64,000 nucleotides of DNA from Photorhabdus luminescens subsp. luminescens (GCF_001083805.1 NZ_JXSK01000003.1:248001-312000); one strand, 5' to 3'. Counted from the stretch's first letter, positions 39,927 to 47,998 are shown. Notes: a model not told the origin generated them from the sequence alone. Made by a program: numbers and translations.

Positions 39927-41192
39927 ATGGCAATTACTGATTCATGGCTGCGTTCAATTAACGGCAAACCACAAGAAAAGATGATCACTAAGTCCGATAG
40001 AGATGGTCTCTCTGTTCGTGTTACCCCCAGGGGGAAAGTTATATTTCAGTTTAGATACCGATGGGACGGTAAAGGAGATCGAATTGATATCGGCACGTAT
40101 CCAGCAACGAGCTTAAAAGATGCTCGTGACTCAGTGATTTCTTATCGCGGGGAACTGGAGCAACATCGAAATCCCAAGACAGTTAAACGCGTTCGAAAAG
40201 AATCTGCATTGAGTGCGGTCACTGTGGAAAAGCTTATCCGGGAGTGGTGGAAAACGACAATGCAAGGTTCGAAAATTAACGCTGACCAGATATTGCGTTC
40301 TTTCGAAATTCATGTTTTCCCCAAAATTGGTAAATTGCCTCATGACGAGGTGACGCTTCATGTCTGGCTTACTTTAATTGAAGACGTAGCCAAACAGCTT
40401 CCATCAATTGGAACGCGTATATTGACCTATTCTAAAACCGCTCACCGATGGGCTGTTCGGCGAGGAATGACACATACAACCCCTTTGTCTGATGTAGCAT
40501 CAAGTGACCTAAGAGGGAAGGTTGTTGATATCGATACAGACATTGATATCGATGTTGACACGGGAGAAAGGGCATTAAGTGAAGAGGAACTGGTGATTCT
40601 TTTTCGTATTATCAATTCCCCTAAATATAACCCGCGCAACGCATTAATAATAAAATTATGTCTGTTATTTGGGTGTCGTATTGGTGAATTACTGAAAGCT
40701 AAAGTTAATGATTTTGATTATGAGAAAAATATCTGGACTGTCCCTCCCGTAAACCATAAAACAGGGAGAAAATCCAAAAAACCTATTGTCAGACCGATTA
40801 TTCCCGAAGCTAAAGAATTAATTGAACAGGCAAAGAAATTAAATCACGGGAGTGAATATTTGTTTACTGTATTTGATGGCAAACCCTTCAATAAAGGATC
40901 ACATGCGAACATCATTGATGTTCTCAATAAAAAGATGGCACCTCACTTTGATCCTTACACTTCCTGGTCAATCCACGACTTACGCCGGACAATGCGCACC
41001 GGGGTTTCTGAATTAACGCCGCCTCACGTCGCTGAAACGATGATAGGTCATAAACTGCCGGGAGTGTGGCAGGTGTACGATAAGCACACCTACCTGAATG
41101 AACAGAGAGAGGCATATTCTCGCTGGTGGGAAAAGCTGACTAAAATTGTTTCCCGTTCTCCCAGTCAAGAATATCCTGCCACAAAAAATTAA
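39927..41192 (+). CDS. int: Prophage tyrosine integrase
   Basis: Site-specific recombinase of the P4-like family (N-terminal DUF4102-type arm-binding region: KSDRDGLSVRVTPRGKVIFQFRYRW...RIDIGTYP). The catalytic residues are visible in the C-terminal domain: Arg in LLFGCRIGELLKA, HDLRRTMRTG, GHKLPGVWQVYDKHTY with the nucleophilic Tyr. I start it at the ATG at 39927, preceded by GAGG, giving 421 residues; the frame opens earlier at 39795 without family support. It is the first gene inside the prophage and faces inward. Confidence 0.95.
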   Translation: MAITDSWLRSINGKPQEKMITKSDRDGLSVRVTPRGKVIFQFRYRWDGKGDRIDIGTYPATSLKDARDSVISYRGELEQHRNPKTVKRVRKESALSAVTVEKLIREWWKTTMQGSKINADQILRSFEIHVFPKIGKLPHDEVTLHVWLTLIEDVAKQLPSIGTRILTYSKTAHRWAVRRGMTHTTPLSDVASSDLRGKVVDIDTDIDIDVDTGERALSEEELVILFRIINSPKYNPRNALIIKLCLLFGCRIGELLKAKVNDFDYEKNIWTVPPVNHKTGRKSKKPIVRPIIPEAKELIEQAKKLNHGSEYLFTVFDGKPFNKGSHANIIDVLNKKMAPHFDPYTSWSIHDLRRTMRTGVSELTPPHVAETMIGHKLPGVWQVYDKHTYLNEQREAYSRWWEKLTKIVSRSPSQEYPATKN

Positions 41193-41331
41193 GTTGGTCG
41201 GATTTAAACTTGGGCCTCGGGAAGCCTTCCCGCTTTTGCTTCCCGTTGCTCGCCCATAACCTTATCGTGTGTGGTGTTACACCGTACCGATCAGCGAGTT
41301 CTTTTGTTTTGATGTATGGCGATTGATTCAT
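41140..41331 (-). CDS. Excisionase-like HTH protein
   Basis: A 63-residue protein with a MerR/AlpA-like helix-turn-helix: IKTKELADRYGVTPHTIRLW, then DILDWENGKQF. This fits recombination directionality factors that bind near the attachment site and promote prophage excision. It overlaps the 3' end of the integrase gene by 53 bp on the opposite strand. Its start overlaps the preceding gene's stop by four bases (ATGA). Confidence 0.7.
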   Translation of the reverse strand: MNQSPYIKTKELADRYGVTPHTIRLWASNGKQKREGFPRPKFKSDQLNFLWQDILDWENGKQF

Positions 41332-41651
41332 TTTTCATTTCCTCTTTGATAACCGTTCTCCAAAATTATTCGTGCCACTGTTGCCGGAGTTGTTTTGTCT
41401 GACCAGACCAAATCATCAATCAAGAAATTCAGTTCAGCAGCAAGTACGGCTTCTAAGTCTTTGGGCCAATACTCATACACAATATCGCTGTAATAAGAAT
41501 CCTCGATGACTTTAAGTGTCACCAACACTATTTCTTCTGATGTTCTGGCGGCTTTTCTGTAACCGGCATTCCAGACAGCATCAGTGATATAGGATGGATC
41601 ACCCCAGGCCGAGGCTATTACCTGAGTTAAGTGGAATGAATTATTGATCAT
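41328..41651 (-). CDS. Prophage hypothetical protein, 107 aa
   Basis: Not recognised. Soluble, mildly acidic, starts MINNSFHLTQVIASAWGD and ends GYQRGNEK. It belongs to the leftward early operon, with a 4-bp overlap to the excisionase-like gene and 9 bp to the gene before it. Confidence 0.75.
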   Translation of the reverse strand: MINNSFHLTQVIASAWGDPSYITDAVWNAGYRKAARTSEEIVLVTLKVIEDSYYSDIVYEYWPKDLEAVLAAELNFLIDDLVWSDKTTPATVARIILENGYQRGNEK

Positions 41652-41660
41652 ACTTTTTCC

Positions 41661-41885
41661 TCACTGAACTAAAAATGTGATAGTTTGCACAACGTCAACA
41701 GAGTACGTTCCTTCATCTTCGCCACCGATGAGTATTGTGAAGTTCAAGGGCCATTCATGATCACATCCGCCGTGGGAATGCCAAAAATCTTCTGCCGCAT
41801 CTTCAGCGATACTGTCCGGGGCAAAATATGGCGTGTGGCTTTTATACCTGCCTTTGACTCCCTCAACTGTGTATTCAAAGTACAT
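41661..41885 (-). CDS. Prophage hypothetical protein, 74 aa
   Basis: Not recognised. Starts MYFEYTVEGVKGRYKSHTPYF and contains DAAEDFWHSHGGCDHEWPLNF, a His/Cys-rich stretch that might bind metal. Its start overlaps the DUF551-type gene by 11 bp in the leftward early operon. Confidence 0.75.
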   Translation of the reverse strand: MYFEYTVEGVKGRYKSHTPYFAPDSIAEDAAEDFWHSHGGCDHEWPLNFTILIGGEDEGTYSVDVVQTITFLVQ

Positions 41886-42189
41886 TACTCACCTCCTCTG
41901 GTGATTCAGGTAATTCCATCCAGTGAGTTACATTAGATCTGTTTTCTTCAAAATCCCCGACACGGTGATTAAACCGATCGCAAGTAACAAATCCTTGGGC
42001 ATCAGTTACTAAAAGGGTGTTGCTCCCAATCCTCTCACCAGGTAGCGCATCCTCAATCGATATCCACTCAGGGGTTACTCTGTCACCCAGTGAGATAATT
42101 ACTGGCCTGCCGCCGAGAATGTTGGTATTGATGGAAAAAGTTGGTTCTTTGCCATCGGCATATTCAACAACAAATGTCATTTTTCCCAC
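41875..42189 (-). CDS. DUF551-type prophage protein
   Basis: A 104-residue protein with the DUF551 pattern in its second half: WISIEDALPGERIGSNTLLVTD...THWMELPESPEE. Such proteins are common in early regions of lambdoid phages; function unknown. It overlaps its neighbours on both sides, typical of the compact early operon. Confidence 0.78.
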   Translation of the reverse strand: MGKMTFVVEYADGKEPTFSINTNILGGRPVIISLGDRVTPEWISIEDALPGERIGSNTLLVTDAQGFVTCDRFNHRVGDFEENRSNVTHWMELPESPEEVSNVL

Positions 42190-42439
42190 TTGTGAACTCC
42201 TTTTTTATTTCTTTATTACGTGATTTGCGGTGTTTCCTGGCTTTCTTCACTGGCGTTAACTTTACTCTGGCTACTTGCGGCGCTGGTGGCAGAGGAGGGC
42301 AAACGCCCTCGTGAATGTAAAAATTACGTTTCATGCGATGAATGGTACGCTGTGTATAGTCCCTGCCATCGTCGATATGGAATGCCGTTCTGACCAGTTC
42401 ATCATCGGTATCTGTTATCGGGTGATGTTCTTCCGTCAC
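42164..42439 (-). CDS. Prophage hypothetical protein, GTG start
   Basis: Not recognised. I start it at the GTG at 42439 because GGGAGAG lies six bases upstream and the GTG overlaps the preceding stop (GTGA), giving 91 residues: TEEHHPITDTDDELVRTAFH..., then a basic C-terminal half (PVKKARKHRKSRNKEIKK). The longer frame to 42574 lies over the preceding gene. Confidence 0.65.
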   Translation of the reverse strand: MTEEHHPITDTDDELVRTAFHIDDGRDYTQRTIHRMKRNFYIHEGVCPPLPPAPQVARVKLTPVKKARKHRKSRNKEIKKEFTSGKNDICC

Positions 42440-42657
42440 TGCTCGCTCTCCCTGAAAAGGATTTTGTATGCCCGCAATACGTGCGTTGTTTTGCCTGTGA
42501 TGACGGTTTTCTTTAATAGAAAGCCGACAGACGAAGCGCGAACAGATGTCATAAACAGGGCGGCATCGACACAACGGTTATGTTTGCGGCGTTCAGTTAT
42601 AAAGCTGGTCACAATGATTTTTGAAACCATACCTTCATCAAGATATTTGATTTTCAT
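42436..42657 (-). CDS. Prophage hypothetical protein, 73 aa
   Basis: Not recognised. Starts MKIKYLDEGMVSKIIVTSFITERRKH with an ATGA overlap onto the preceding gene's stop. It contains CVDAALFMTSVRASSVGFLLKKTV, which could be a winged-helix-like DNA-binding fold. Translationally coupled on both sides. Confidence 0.65.
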   Translation of the reverse strand: MKIKYLDEGMVSKIIVTSFITERRKHNRCVDAALFMTSVRASSVGFLLKKTVITGKTTHVLRAYKILFRESEQ

Positions 42658-43229
42658 AATTCCCACCCCCTCATTTCCCGCTCTATTACTTCGAAAATAT
42701 CCTCTGGGCAGGGCATGACTATAAAAACAGGGTTGCCGTAATACTTGTTCGTCAGCGGGCAGAACCGAAAGCGGCAAGCTGTCTTCATGCCGGATGGCTC
42801 CATTATCATCGTTCCCACCCCATCAAACATCTGAGAGGGGTAGGACAGATACTCGGTGCGAAAGAACGGCATAACATCCTGCTTCTCTGTTGGGATGATT
42901 TTGTCAAAATCAGGAAAACGACCATTCAGTATTTTCAGATTATTAAAGCCAAACAGGCGACCATCTTCATCGTAGTGAAATGCCTTGCTACCTCCCTCTA
43001 AGTCTATCTTTGTGTTTTCAGCGGCTTCTGGAATATCGCCATCAAACCGAATAATCAGGTCAATCTCAGTGTCAATGTTGTGCTCCATACGAACGGCAAC
43101 ATGCCCGTTAGCAGCCTCAATATATTTAGGTGATATATGTACCCCGGTTAATCCGGGGTATTTTTCCGCCCGTTCTTCTTTGGCCACACAGACCAGTGCG
43201 GCACGTAATAAATTGGTATCAATAATCAT
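42654..43229 (-). CDS. Prophage protein resembling a sliding-clamp (DnaN-like) fragment
   Basis: A 191-residue protein whose pattern recalls DNA polymerase III beta subunit domains: NLLRAALVCVAKEER near the N-terminus, ISPKYIEAANGHVAVRM (cf. the ATDGHRLA block of DnaN) and ILNGRFPDFDKIIPTE (cf. GRFPDYRRVIP). A full clamp has about 366 residues, so this would be a one- or two-domain version. This could assemble a small ring or titrate host clamp partners. The assignment rests on my reading of short motifs and is tentative. Confidence 0.55.
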   Translation of the reverse strand: MIIDTNLLRAALVCVAKEERAEKYPGLTGVHISPKYIEAANGHVAVRMEHNIDTEIDLIIRFDGDIPEAAENTKIDLEGGSKAFHYDEDGRLFGFNNLKILNGRFPDFDKIIPTEKQDVMPFFRTEYLSYPSQMFDGVGTMIMEPSGMKTACRFRFCPLTNKYYGNPVFIVMPCPEDIFEVIEREMRGWEL

Positions 43230-43241
43230 GTGAGTCTCCTG

Positions 43242-43841
43242 TCAATGAAAGACGGGCATAGAGTCAAACTCGCCAGACTCTGCCGATTTGATTAATTCAT
43301 CATGCAAGATAGAAAGCCCCTCGCGCCCTTTCTCAGATAGCCAATTGCCGTTCTCTGGCTGCATATTGATAAAATCCATGTACATTCTGACCGCCATATC
43401 CGCCCCGTCTTCGCTACCGGACCGCTCAAAGGCGAACCCCTCAATATGGGTTGCTAACATCACGCGCTCTACTAATGGGTAGACCGTGATTGCAGATACA
43501 CCATTAACGTAAATCGCCGCGGTATCGGTGCCGCCTTTGTCGTTATCAACTTCACGAGTACCGTTTCTGTCTATTTGCTCTCGCACAAACGAGGCTGACA
43601 CAATCCACCGCCACAACATCAACCGTTGATCGCTGGTCGGCGCATGGAAGCCTGCTTTCCAGCCCTGAGAAATAGCTGCTATCAATTCAAAGCCCAGTAA
43701 TAAATCATGGTCATATTGACCCGCGTCCAACGATACCAATGCCTCCGCATAGCTCATGGTTTTGCTGTTCGCTGCCTCAGTGATGACAATGACGCCATAT
43801 TTGCCGTAATCAAATGATGTTTCGGGGTGATATTTGTTCAT
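43242..43841 (-). CDS. Prophage hypothetical protein, 199 aa
   Basis: Not recognised. It begins MNKYHPETSFDYGKYGVIVITEA and ends SGEFDSMPVFH, without signal peptide or membrane segment. It lies between the clamp-like gene and a truncated Rha-type tail in the leftward early operon. Confidence 0.75.
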   Translation of the reverse strand: MNKYHPETSFDYGKYGVIVITEAANSKTMSYAEALVSLDAGQYDHDLLLGFELIAAISQGWKAGFHAPTSDQRLMLWRWIVSASFVREQIDRNGTREVDNDKGGTDTAAIYVNGVSAITVYPLVERVMLATHIEGFAFERSGSEDGADMAVRMYMDFINMQPENGNWLSEKGREGLSILHDELIKSAESGEFDSMPVFH

Positions 43842-43842
43842 T

Positions 43843-43905
43843 ATTTATCTTCCCATTCTATAACCTGAAACAGTCCCATTTTGGGGTGATACCCTTTCGT
43901 TTTTC
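43843..43905 (-). pseudogene. Duplicated tail of the Rha-type antirepressor gene
   Basis: About 20 codons encode KGYHPKMGLFQVIEWEDK and a stop, nearly identical to the end of the Rha-type gene at 44387 (KWYHPKMGLFQVIGWED). No upstream part remains. It is a remnant of a second copy left by recombination within the early operon. Confidence 0.75.
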
Positions 43906-43986
43906 ATTTCTGTTTCCTTATATTTGGCGTAAACACGTTAAGCCTATTTATGCCAATTGATTGTGAATAATTAAATGTCATATTAT

Positions 43987-44175
43987 TTAATGAAGGTAAT
44001 GCCGAATACCTCTAGCTAATTCATTTTCCATCGAACAGAGTAATTTATTCCTTAGCTGGATAATGACTTCTTTTTCCTCATTTACAATGTCCAAACTTTC
44101 TCCTGTTGTATATTCAACATGGCATTTATTTAAGTCTTCATCAAACGAGATAATAATTTCTAATCGTGCCGCCAT
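43987..44175 (-). CDS. Prophage hypothetical protein, 62 aa
   Basis: Not recognised. Acidic small protein, MAARLEIIISFDEDLNKCHVEYTTG..., rich in beta-type residues. Its start overlaps the stop of the next upstream gene by one base. Confidence 0.65.
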   Translation of the reverse strand: MAARLEIIISFDEDLNKCHVEYTTGESLDIVNEEKEVIIQLRNKLLCSMENELARGIRHYLH

Positions 44176-44384
44176 TATTCACCCCTCCTTTTATCAGAAG
44201 ATAAAAAACGGTGCCAATTCCATATCCAGAACTTAAATACCATCACATTGTATGAAGCAAGCTGTTTATATGTTTTTAATCCAAGTTCAGATAGTACGCG
44301 CTTTCTGACTTGATATACCCATAAGTTGCGGTAATGAAAAAAAACTATGACCGGTAAAAGCAGTATAAGAAATAAAGCTTCCAT
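44175..44384 (-). CDS. Small prophage membrane protein
   Basis: A 69-residue product with one N-terminal membrane helix (MEALFLILLLPVIVFF) followed by a basic segment and a short aromatic region (FKFWIWNWHRF). I use the ATG at 44384, just after the antirepressor stop; the frame extends further up inside that gene. Function unknown. Confidence 0.65.
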   Translation of the reverse strand: MEALFLILLLPVIVFFHYRNLWVYQVRKRVLSELGLKTYKQLASYNVMVFKFWIWNWHRFLSSDKRRGE

Positions 44385-44386
44385 GA

Positions 44387-45127
44387 TTAATCCTCCCATC
44401 CGATAACCTGAAATAAGCCCATTTTTGGGTGATACCATTTGGATTTACGTTGTTCGGCTTCACCCATCATCAGACGGAAAGCGTTCATGAAGTCCTCTTT
44501 AAATACGATTTTCATCGGACGAGGTTGTCCGTCTGGTGTCATGATAGTAATGCTGTCCGTTGGTACGTTGTACTGTTCAGCTAAGGTACGGCACTTGGCA
44601 TTGGTCAATCCTGATTCAGTCGCAGCCAGAGAGAACCCAATCCAGCCCGTGGGAATAGCGCCTTGCTTGATTTGCTCAATGGTTTCATGAACCTGTTCAA
44701 CTTTTTCTTCAACCTGGTTAAGGCGGCGTTCCTGTTCCACTTGCGCTAAGGCGTAAGCGAGGTTAAGTTCAGCCTGGGATTTTGGTTTTGTGGCGCCAGA
44801 CTCCAGAGCAAACCAGCGATCAATGATGGCGGCCCGACGTCTTACGTCATATCCGGTGATCAGGATTTCGGTATTCCGGCGATCAAGGAGAATTTCACTG
44901 ATAAAGCCACGCTCATCAATAACAACAGTAATCCCCGAAGTAAACATAACTTGTTGATTTCTATGATTCCTCAAAAATGAGGAATCAAATTCAATGCTAT
45001 AAACGGCTTTCAGAATTTCCCGGATGTCACGAATAACGTTATCGTGACGCTTGTCTGTTAGCTCAGCAATTTCACGGCTGCTCATCATTGGCTGATTGCT
45101 GGTGGTGGTTACATTGGTCATTTTCAT
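44387..45127 (-). CDS. Rha-type phage regulatory protein / antirepressor
   Basis: The 246-residue protein begins with the Rha (pRha) domain: MMSSREIAELTDKRHDNVIRDIREILK, FLRNHRNQQV, DERGFISEILLDRRNTEILITGYDVRRRAAIIDRWFALE. A coiled-coil linker and a C-terminal domain with WIGFSLAATESGLTN and PKMGLFQVIGWED follow. Such proteins act as antirepressors or regulators in lambdoid phages. Its start overlaps the preceding stop by four bases. Confidence 0.85.
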   Translation of the reverse strand: MKMTNVTTTSNQPMMSSREIAELTDKRHDNVIRDIREILKAVYSIEFDSSFLRNHRNQQVMFTSGITVVIDERGFISEILLDRRNTEILITGYDVRRRAAIIDRWFALESGATKPKSQAELNLAYALAQVEQERRLNQVEEKVEQVHETIEQIKQGAIPTGWIGFSLAATESGLTNAKCRTLAEQYNVPTDSITIMTPDGQPRPMKIVFKEDFMNAFRLMMGEAEQRKSKWYHPKMGLFQVIGWED

Positions 45128-45408
45128 ACCCCTTGCTTTTTCATTGCCTTAAGTAAGGCTTTCTTGAATTTCTTTTCTTGGCACAGGTCCAGGTACATAA
45201 TCATTAGCGTTTTGTTTAACCAGATTTCATCAGTGTCGGGATCACGCCTGACACTATCGGGATAAATTGCGAGGTACTCTTTCACTGCATCCAGTGACAG
45301 GAACTCTTCCGGTGTTAATTTGCGTGCCTGTCTGCGATTGTGGGTTACTCTGGATTCCCGACTGACAGAAGTCACACCGGCTGTATGGGGTTTGTTTTGA
45401 CAGCCCAT
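45124..45408 (-). CDS. Prophage hypothetical protein, 94 aa
   Basis: Not recognised. Basic N-terminus (RESRVTHNRRQARKLTPEEF) and basic C-terminus (KKFKKALLKAMKKQGV). Overlaps neighbours by 4 bp and 1 bp in the early operon. Confidence 0.7.
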   Translation of the reverse strand: MGCQNKPHTAGVTSVSRESRVTHNRRQARKLTPEEFLSLDAVKEYLAIYPDSVRRDPDTDEIWLNKTLMIMYLDLCQEKKFKKALLKAMKKQGV

Positions 45409-45695
45409 TACAATCCCTCCACTTTATTAATGTGAGCCTTTAGAGCATCAGCGAGTTGTTTCGCTTCTCTCTCTTTTTTGCGACGTTGTTTGTTATCTGC
45501 TTGCCATTGTTCATAACGCTCTTGTAATGAATGACGTTTTAAATTCAGTTCAACGCGATATTCAGCCCATTCACGGTTAACTTGGTGCTTTGCATGTTCA
45601 GCGACTTTATTCCAGAGAGCTGCCGCAATTTCATATTTTTCATCTTTCTCACTTTGAATAGCTCTCTGTGAGAAATTAAAATGGGTAATATTCAC
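45408..45695 (-). CDS. ANR-family type small regulator
   Basis: The 95-residue protein has the pattern of ANR/PerC-like proteins: AIQSEKDEKYEIAAALWNKVAEHAK followed by NREWAEYRVELNLKRHSL (A..E...Y..AA.LW..A.......WAeyR). ANR proteins bind AraC-type activators and block them; phage-borne members can rewire host regulation. The C-terminal part is a charged helix. Confidence 0.6.
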   Translation of the reverse strand: MNITHFNFSQRAIQSEKDEKYEIAAALWNKVAEHAKHQVNREWAEYRVELNLKRHSLQERYEQWQADNKQRRKKEREAKQLADALKAHINKVEGL

Positions 45696-45708
45696 TGTGA
45701 GTCCTTAT

Positions 45709-46071
45709 TTACTGAAAGGTATATTCTGGTGAAAATCCACCGTGTTTAGCCCTTTCTGCAATTAACTTAATAAGCGCACTCATAAAGTCATCGCCTTCCT
45801 TTGTTAACTTCCAGTGTTTTGACAGATAATCGGTATAGCTATTTAAAATATAGTTATCAGCTTTCTCTCGCTTATATTCGTCATAAACAGGCGCTTCAAA
45901 AAACACATGTAAAGCTTTCTTTAATATCTCCTCTGATAATTCAACAGTACACATAGAACCATCATGAAGACTAACAGCAATGCAATGACTGTTGGTCTTT
46001 TTCACCATTGCATCGAGTTTTGCCGCGATTAAACGATTTCTGTAACGTTCAATTAATGTTTGATTACTCAT
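45709..46071 (-). CDS. Prophage hypothetical protein, 120 aa
   Basis: Not recognised. Begins MSNQTLIERYRNRLIAAKLDAMV; ends KHGGFSPEYTFQ. Soluble, no motif seen. The gap upstream (46072-46182) contains a 7-bp perfect hairpin GGCTGAG/CTCAGCC at 46091-46110. Confidence 0.7.
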   Translation of the reverse strand: MSNQTLIERYRNRLIAAKLDAMVKKTNSHCIAVSLHDGSMCTVELSEEILKKALHVFFEAPVYDEYKREKADNYILNSYTDYLSKHWKLTKEGDDFMSALIKLIAERAKHGGFSPEYTFQ

Positions 46072-46182
46072 AAATACAATCCTGTTTTTAGGCTGAGACC
46101 ATCCTCAGCCATTAAGCTGTAATTAAAAGTTAACTGATTATTGCATTGTTAATTCAGCATGCACGGTTGTTATTTTTAGATG

Positions 46183-46344
46183 TTATTTTTTTACCCCCGT
46201 CAATCTGAATTCAACATTAACTTCATCAAATATACCTTTTAATAATTCGACTTCGCATTTTGCTTCATTGTCATTATCGGCTTCAACCCAGAGTGTTGTC
46301 GCTTGACTGTTAATTGAGAGATAGATAATTTCAACTTCGTACAT
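46183..46344 (-). CDS. Prophage hypothetical protein, 53 aa
   Basis: Short gene with ATG at 46344 preceded by AGGAG eight bases upstream. Product MYEVEIIYLSINSQATTLWVEADNDNEAKCEVELL... is a plausible small alpha-beta protein; the pattern W-V-E-A-x-N-x-x-E-A is common in phage early proteins. Function unknown. Confidence 0.6.
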   Translation of the reverse strand: MYEVEIIYLSINSQATTLWVEADNDNEAKCEVELLKGIFDEVNVEFRLTGVKK

Positions 46345-46355
46345 TTTTACAACTC

Positions 46356-46808
46356 CTAAGATATGGCTTGCCTATTTTTGGCAGCGGCATTAATAAATTC
46401 TTTTTTTAATCGTTCGGCTTCAACGAAAGCGCCAATGTATTTTCTGCGCAATACCTCTATTTCCTTTCTACGCTTAAGCAATAATCTTATTCGCCTGACC
46501 GCTCTTTTATGACACTGGATATACTCAGGTAGTAATTCTCCTACTGTCCAGTTCACTACATTGTTTTCGCCAATTATTGGTCGGGCTGGGTAGTTGGTAT
46601 CTCGTCCGGCCCGGCTAAATACTTTCTGCGTCATAATATGCGCCAATTTATTAATGGCATTACTACGACTAAAGCGTCTGTAAGAACGTCCATGACGACT
46701 AACAACATAGACGGGTAGCTCATGTATGCTGAATGCATCATCAATACCATTATCACTAATAAGCTCATCGGTATCAAAGCGGGAATAATCGATTTTCTCC
46801 AGTTTCAT
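46356..46808 (-). CDS. Prophage hypothetical protein, 150 aa
   Basis: Not recognised. Very basic in the middle and end (RLLLKRRKEIEVLRRKYIGAF), with RHGRSYRRFSRSNAIN, which suggests nucleic-acid binding. It follows the next gene by 3 bp. Confidence 0.7.
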   Translation of the reverse strand: MKLEKIDYSRFDTDELISDNGIDDAFSIHELPVYVVSRHGRSYRRFSRSNAINKLAHIMTQKVFSRAGRDTNYPARPIIGENNVVNWTVGELLPEYIQCHKRAVRRIRLLLKRRKEIEVLRRKYIGAFVEAERLKKEFINAAAKNRQAIS

Positions 46809-46811
46809 AAT

Positions 46812-47243
46812 TTAAGCTCCTTCCAATATTCTTATTTCTTGTGCAAGATCGTTTGCTAGTTTGTGAGCAAGATCTGTTAATGTTGCTGTGCCTGTATCGG
46901 CTTTATCAGTAACAGCTTTACTGACGGGCACCATTAATGCTTCAAGGTGTTCAGATTTATCTAATAAATCTTTAAACTTTATTTTGCTGACATTAATTTG
47001 ATTGTTTGTTATTTCAGGTTCCTTTTTGCCTTTAATCTTTTTTATCTGTTTCTCCATTGCTTCTATTTCTTTTAGCAGTCCAAAAACCAGATCTTGTATT
47101 GCACCGATGGCATAAGATTCATCACATTCTTTCTTATATGATTCTTGCCATATGTGGAGAAGGGCCTCTATCTGCTTTGTCTTTACCTCTGTATGTGAGA
47201 AAGAGGTCTCTAAATCAAACATAGCGGTCTCTAAATCAAACAT
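46812..47243 (-). CDS. Prophage hypothetical protein with duplicated N-terminus
   Basis: Not recognised; 143 residues, mostly helical and charged. The first 14 codons are a 21-bp tandem duplication (MFDLETA-MFDLETS, 47202-47243), so either of two ATGs could start it. The first ATG has GAGAGGC upstream, inside the 3' end of the overlapping gene. Confidence 0.68.
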   Translation of the reverse strand: MFDLETAMFDLETSFSHTEVKTKQIEALLHIWQESYKKECDESYAIGAIQDLVFGLLKEIEAMEKQIKKIKGKKEPEITNNQINVSKIKFKDLLDKSEHLEALMVPVSKAVTDKADTGTATLTDLAHKLANDLAQEIRILEGA

Positions 47244-47545
47244 AATCGCCTCTCTTTATTTATTGTTGTTATGCTCGCAATGTCAATTAAATTGGTAAGT
47301 TGTTTAATTACTTCCAATAGTAAAAGACTGTCCGGCCTGCCTTTGTTTTTCGATGAGGTATCAAGTTCATCGTAAATATCTTTAAGCTTAACTAATTCAT
47401 TAAAGAAATTATCATTGTCAGCAAGATTTGGCTGGCTATTAACCACGGCAACAAATTGATCATGGAGTGCAATGTAGCTTTCCCAAATAATTTTAGCTGG
47501 AGTTACATTGACAGCCCGTGGTGAAAACAATGTTGTATTAAGCAT
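47231..47545 (-). CDS. Prophage hypothetical protein, 104 aa
   Basis: Not recognised. Begins MLNTTLFSPRAVNVTPAKIIWESY; predicted helical. It overlaps the next gene by 13 bp, and its stop codon lies in the first copy of that gene's 21-bp duplication. Confidence 0.68.
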   Translation of the reverse strand: MLNTTLFSPRAVNVTPAKIIWESYIALHDQFVAVVNSQPNLADNDNFFNELVKLKDIYDELDTSSKNKGRPDSLLLLEVIKQLTNLIDIASITTINKERRLCLI

Positions 47546-47548
47546 GTT

Positions 47549-47743
47549 TCACCTCGTTTTTAGTGCTTCACTGGCAACTGAATGAATAACATCTATAATT
47601 TCACGGCTCAGCATTTCCTCTTCTTTATTTCTGGTCAGGTAACCTGCTGCCGCTGCTAATGCTTCTATTTTTCCGAGTGCATCTTCTGCCGCCAAATTAA
47701 TGTAAGGACGATTGCGCAACTCTTCTGTAGTTTTGCTATTCAC
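47549..47743 (-). CDS. Prophage hypothetical protein, 64 aa
   Basis: Not recognised. Helical, MNSKTTEELRNRPYINLAAEDAL...; its start overlaps the stop of the gene before it by four bases. Confidence 0.65.
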   Translation of the reverse strand: MNSKTTEELRNRPYINLAAEDALGKIEALAAAAGYLTRNKEEEMLSREIIDVIHSVASEALKTR

Positions 47744-47937
47744 TCTTCACCTCCGCTATTTAAAGCCTCTTTAAGGGAGCGATTAATTTCATGGTTAATA
47801 TCACACGCAAGAGCAATTAGATCGGTTAGGGTACTTGAACACTCTTCTTTAGCAGCAATATCTATAATGACTTCATAGAGCGATATAGCTAAACCAGGGC
47901 GGTATTTTGCATCGTCTAAAGTAATTGGTTTACGCAT
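47740..47937 (-). CDS. Prophage hypothetical protein, 65 aa
   Basis: Not recognised. Begins MRKPITLDDAKYRPGLAISLYEVI. First well-supported gene of the leftward early operon after the operator-promoter region at 48168-48239. Confidence 0.65.
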   Translation of the reverse strand: MRKPITLDDAKYRPGLAISLYEVIIDIAAKEECSSTLTDLIALACDINHEINRSLKEALNSGGEE

Positions 47938-47998
47938 TGCGTACCTCGTTATTATTAATTTGACCTATCCATATGATGGAATATCCAGCTAATAATTT

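Noticed and set aside
46091-46110. Perfect hairpin GGCTGAG/CTCAGCC in the early operon
   Set aside because: No T-run on either strand, so I do not call it a terminator; noted only with the neighbouring gene.
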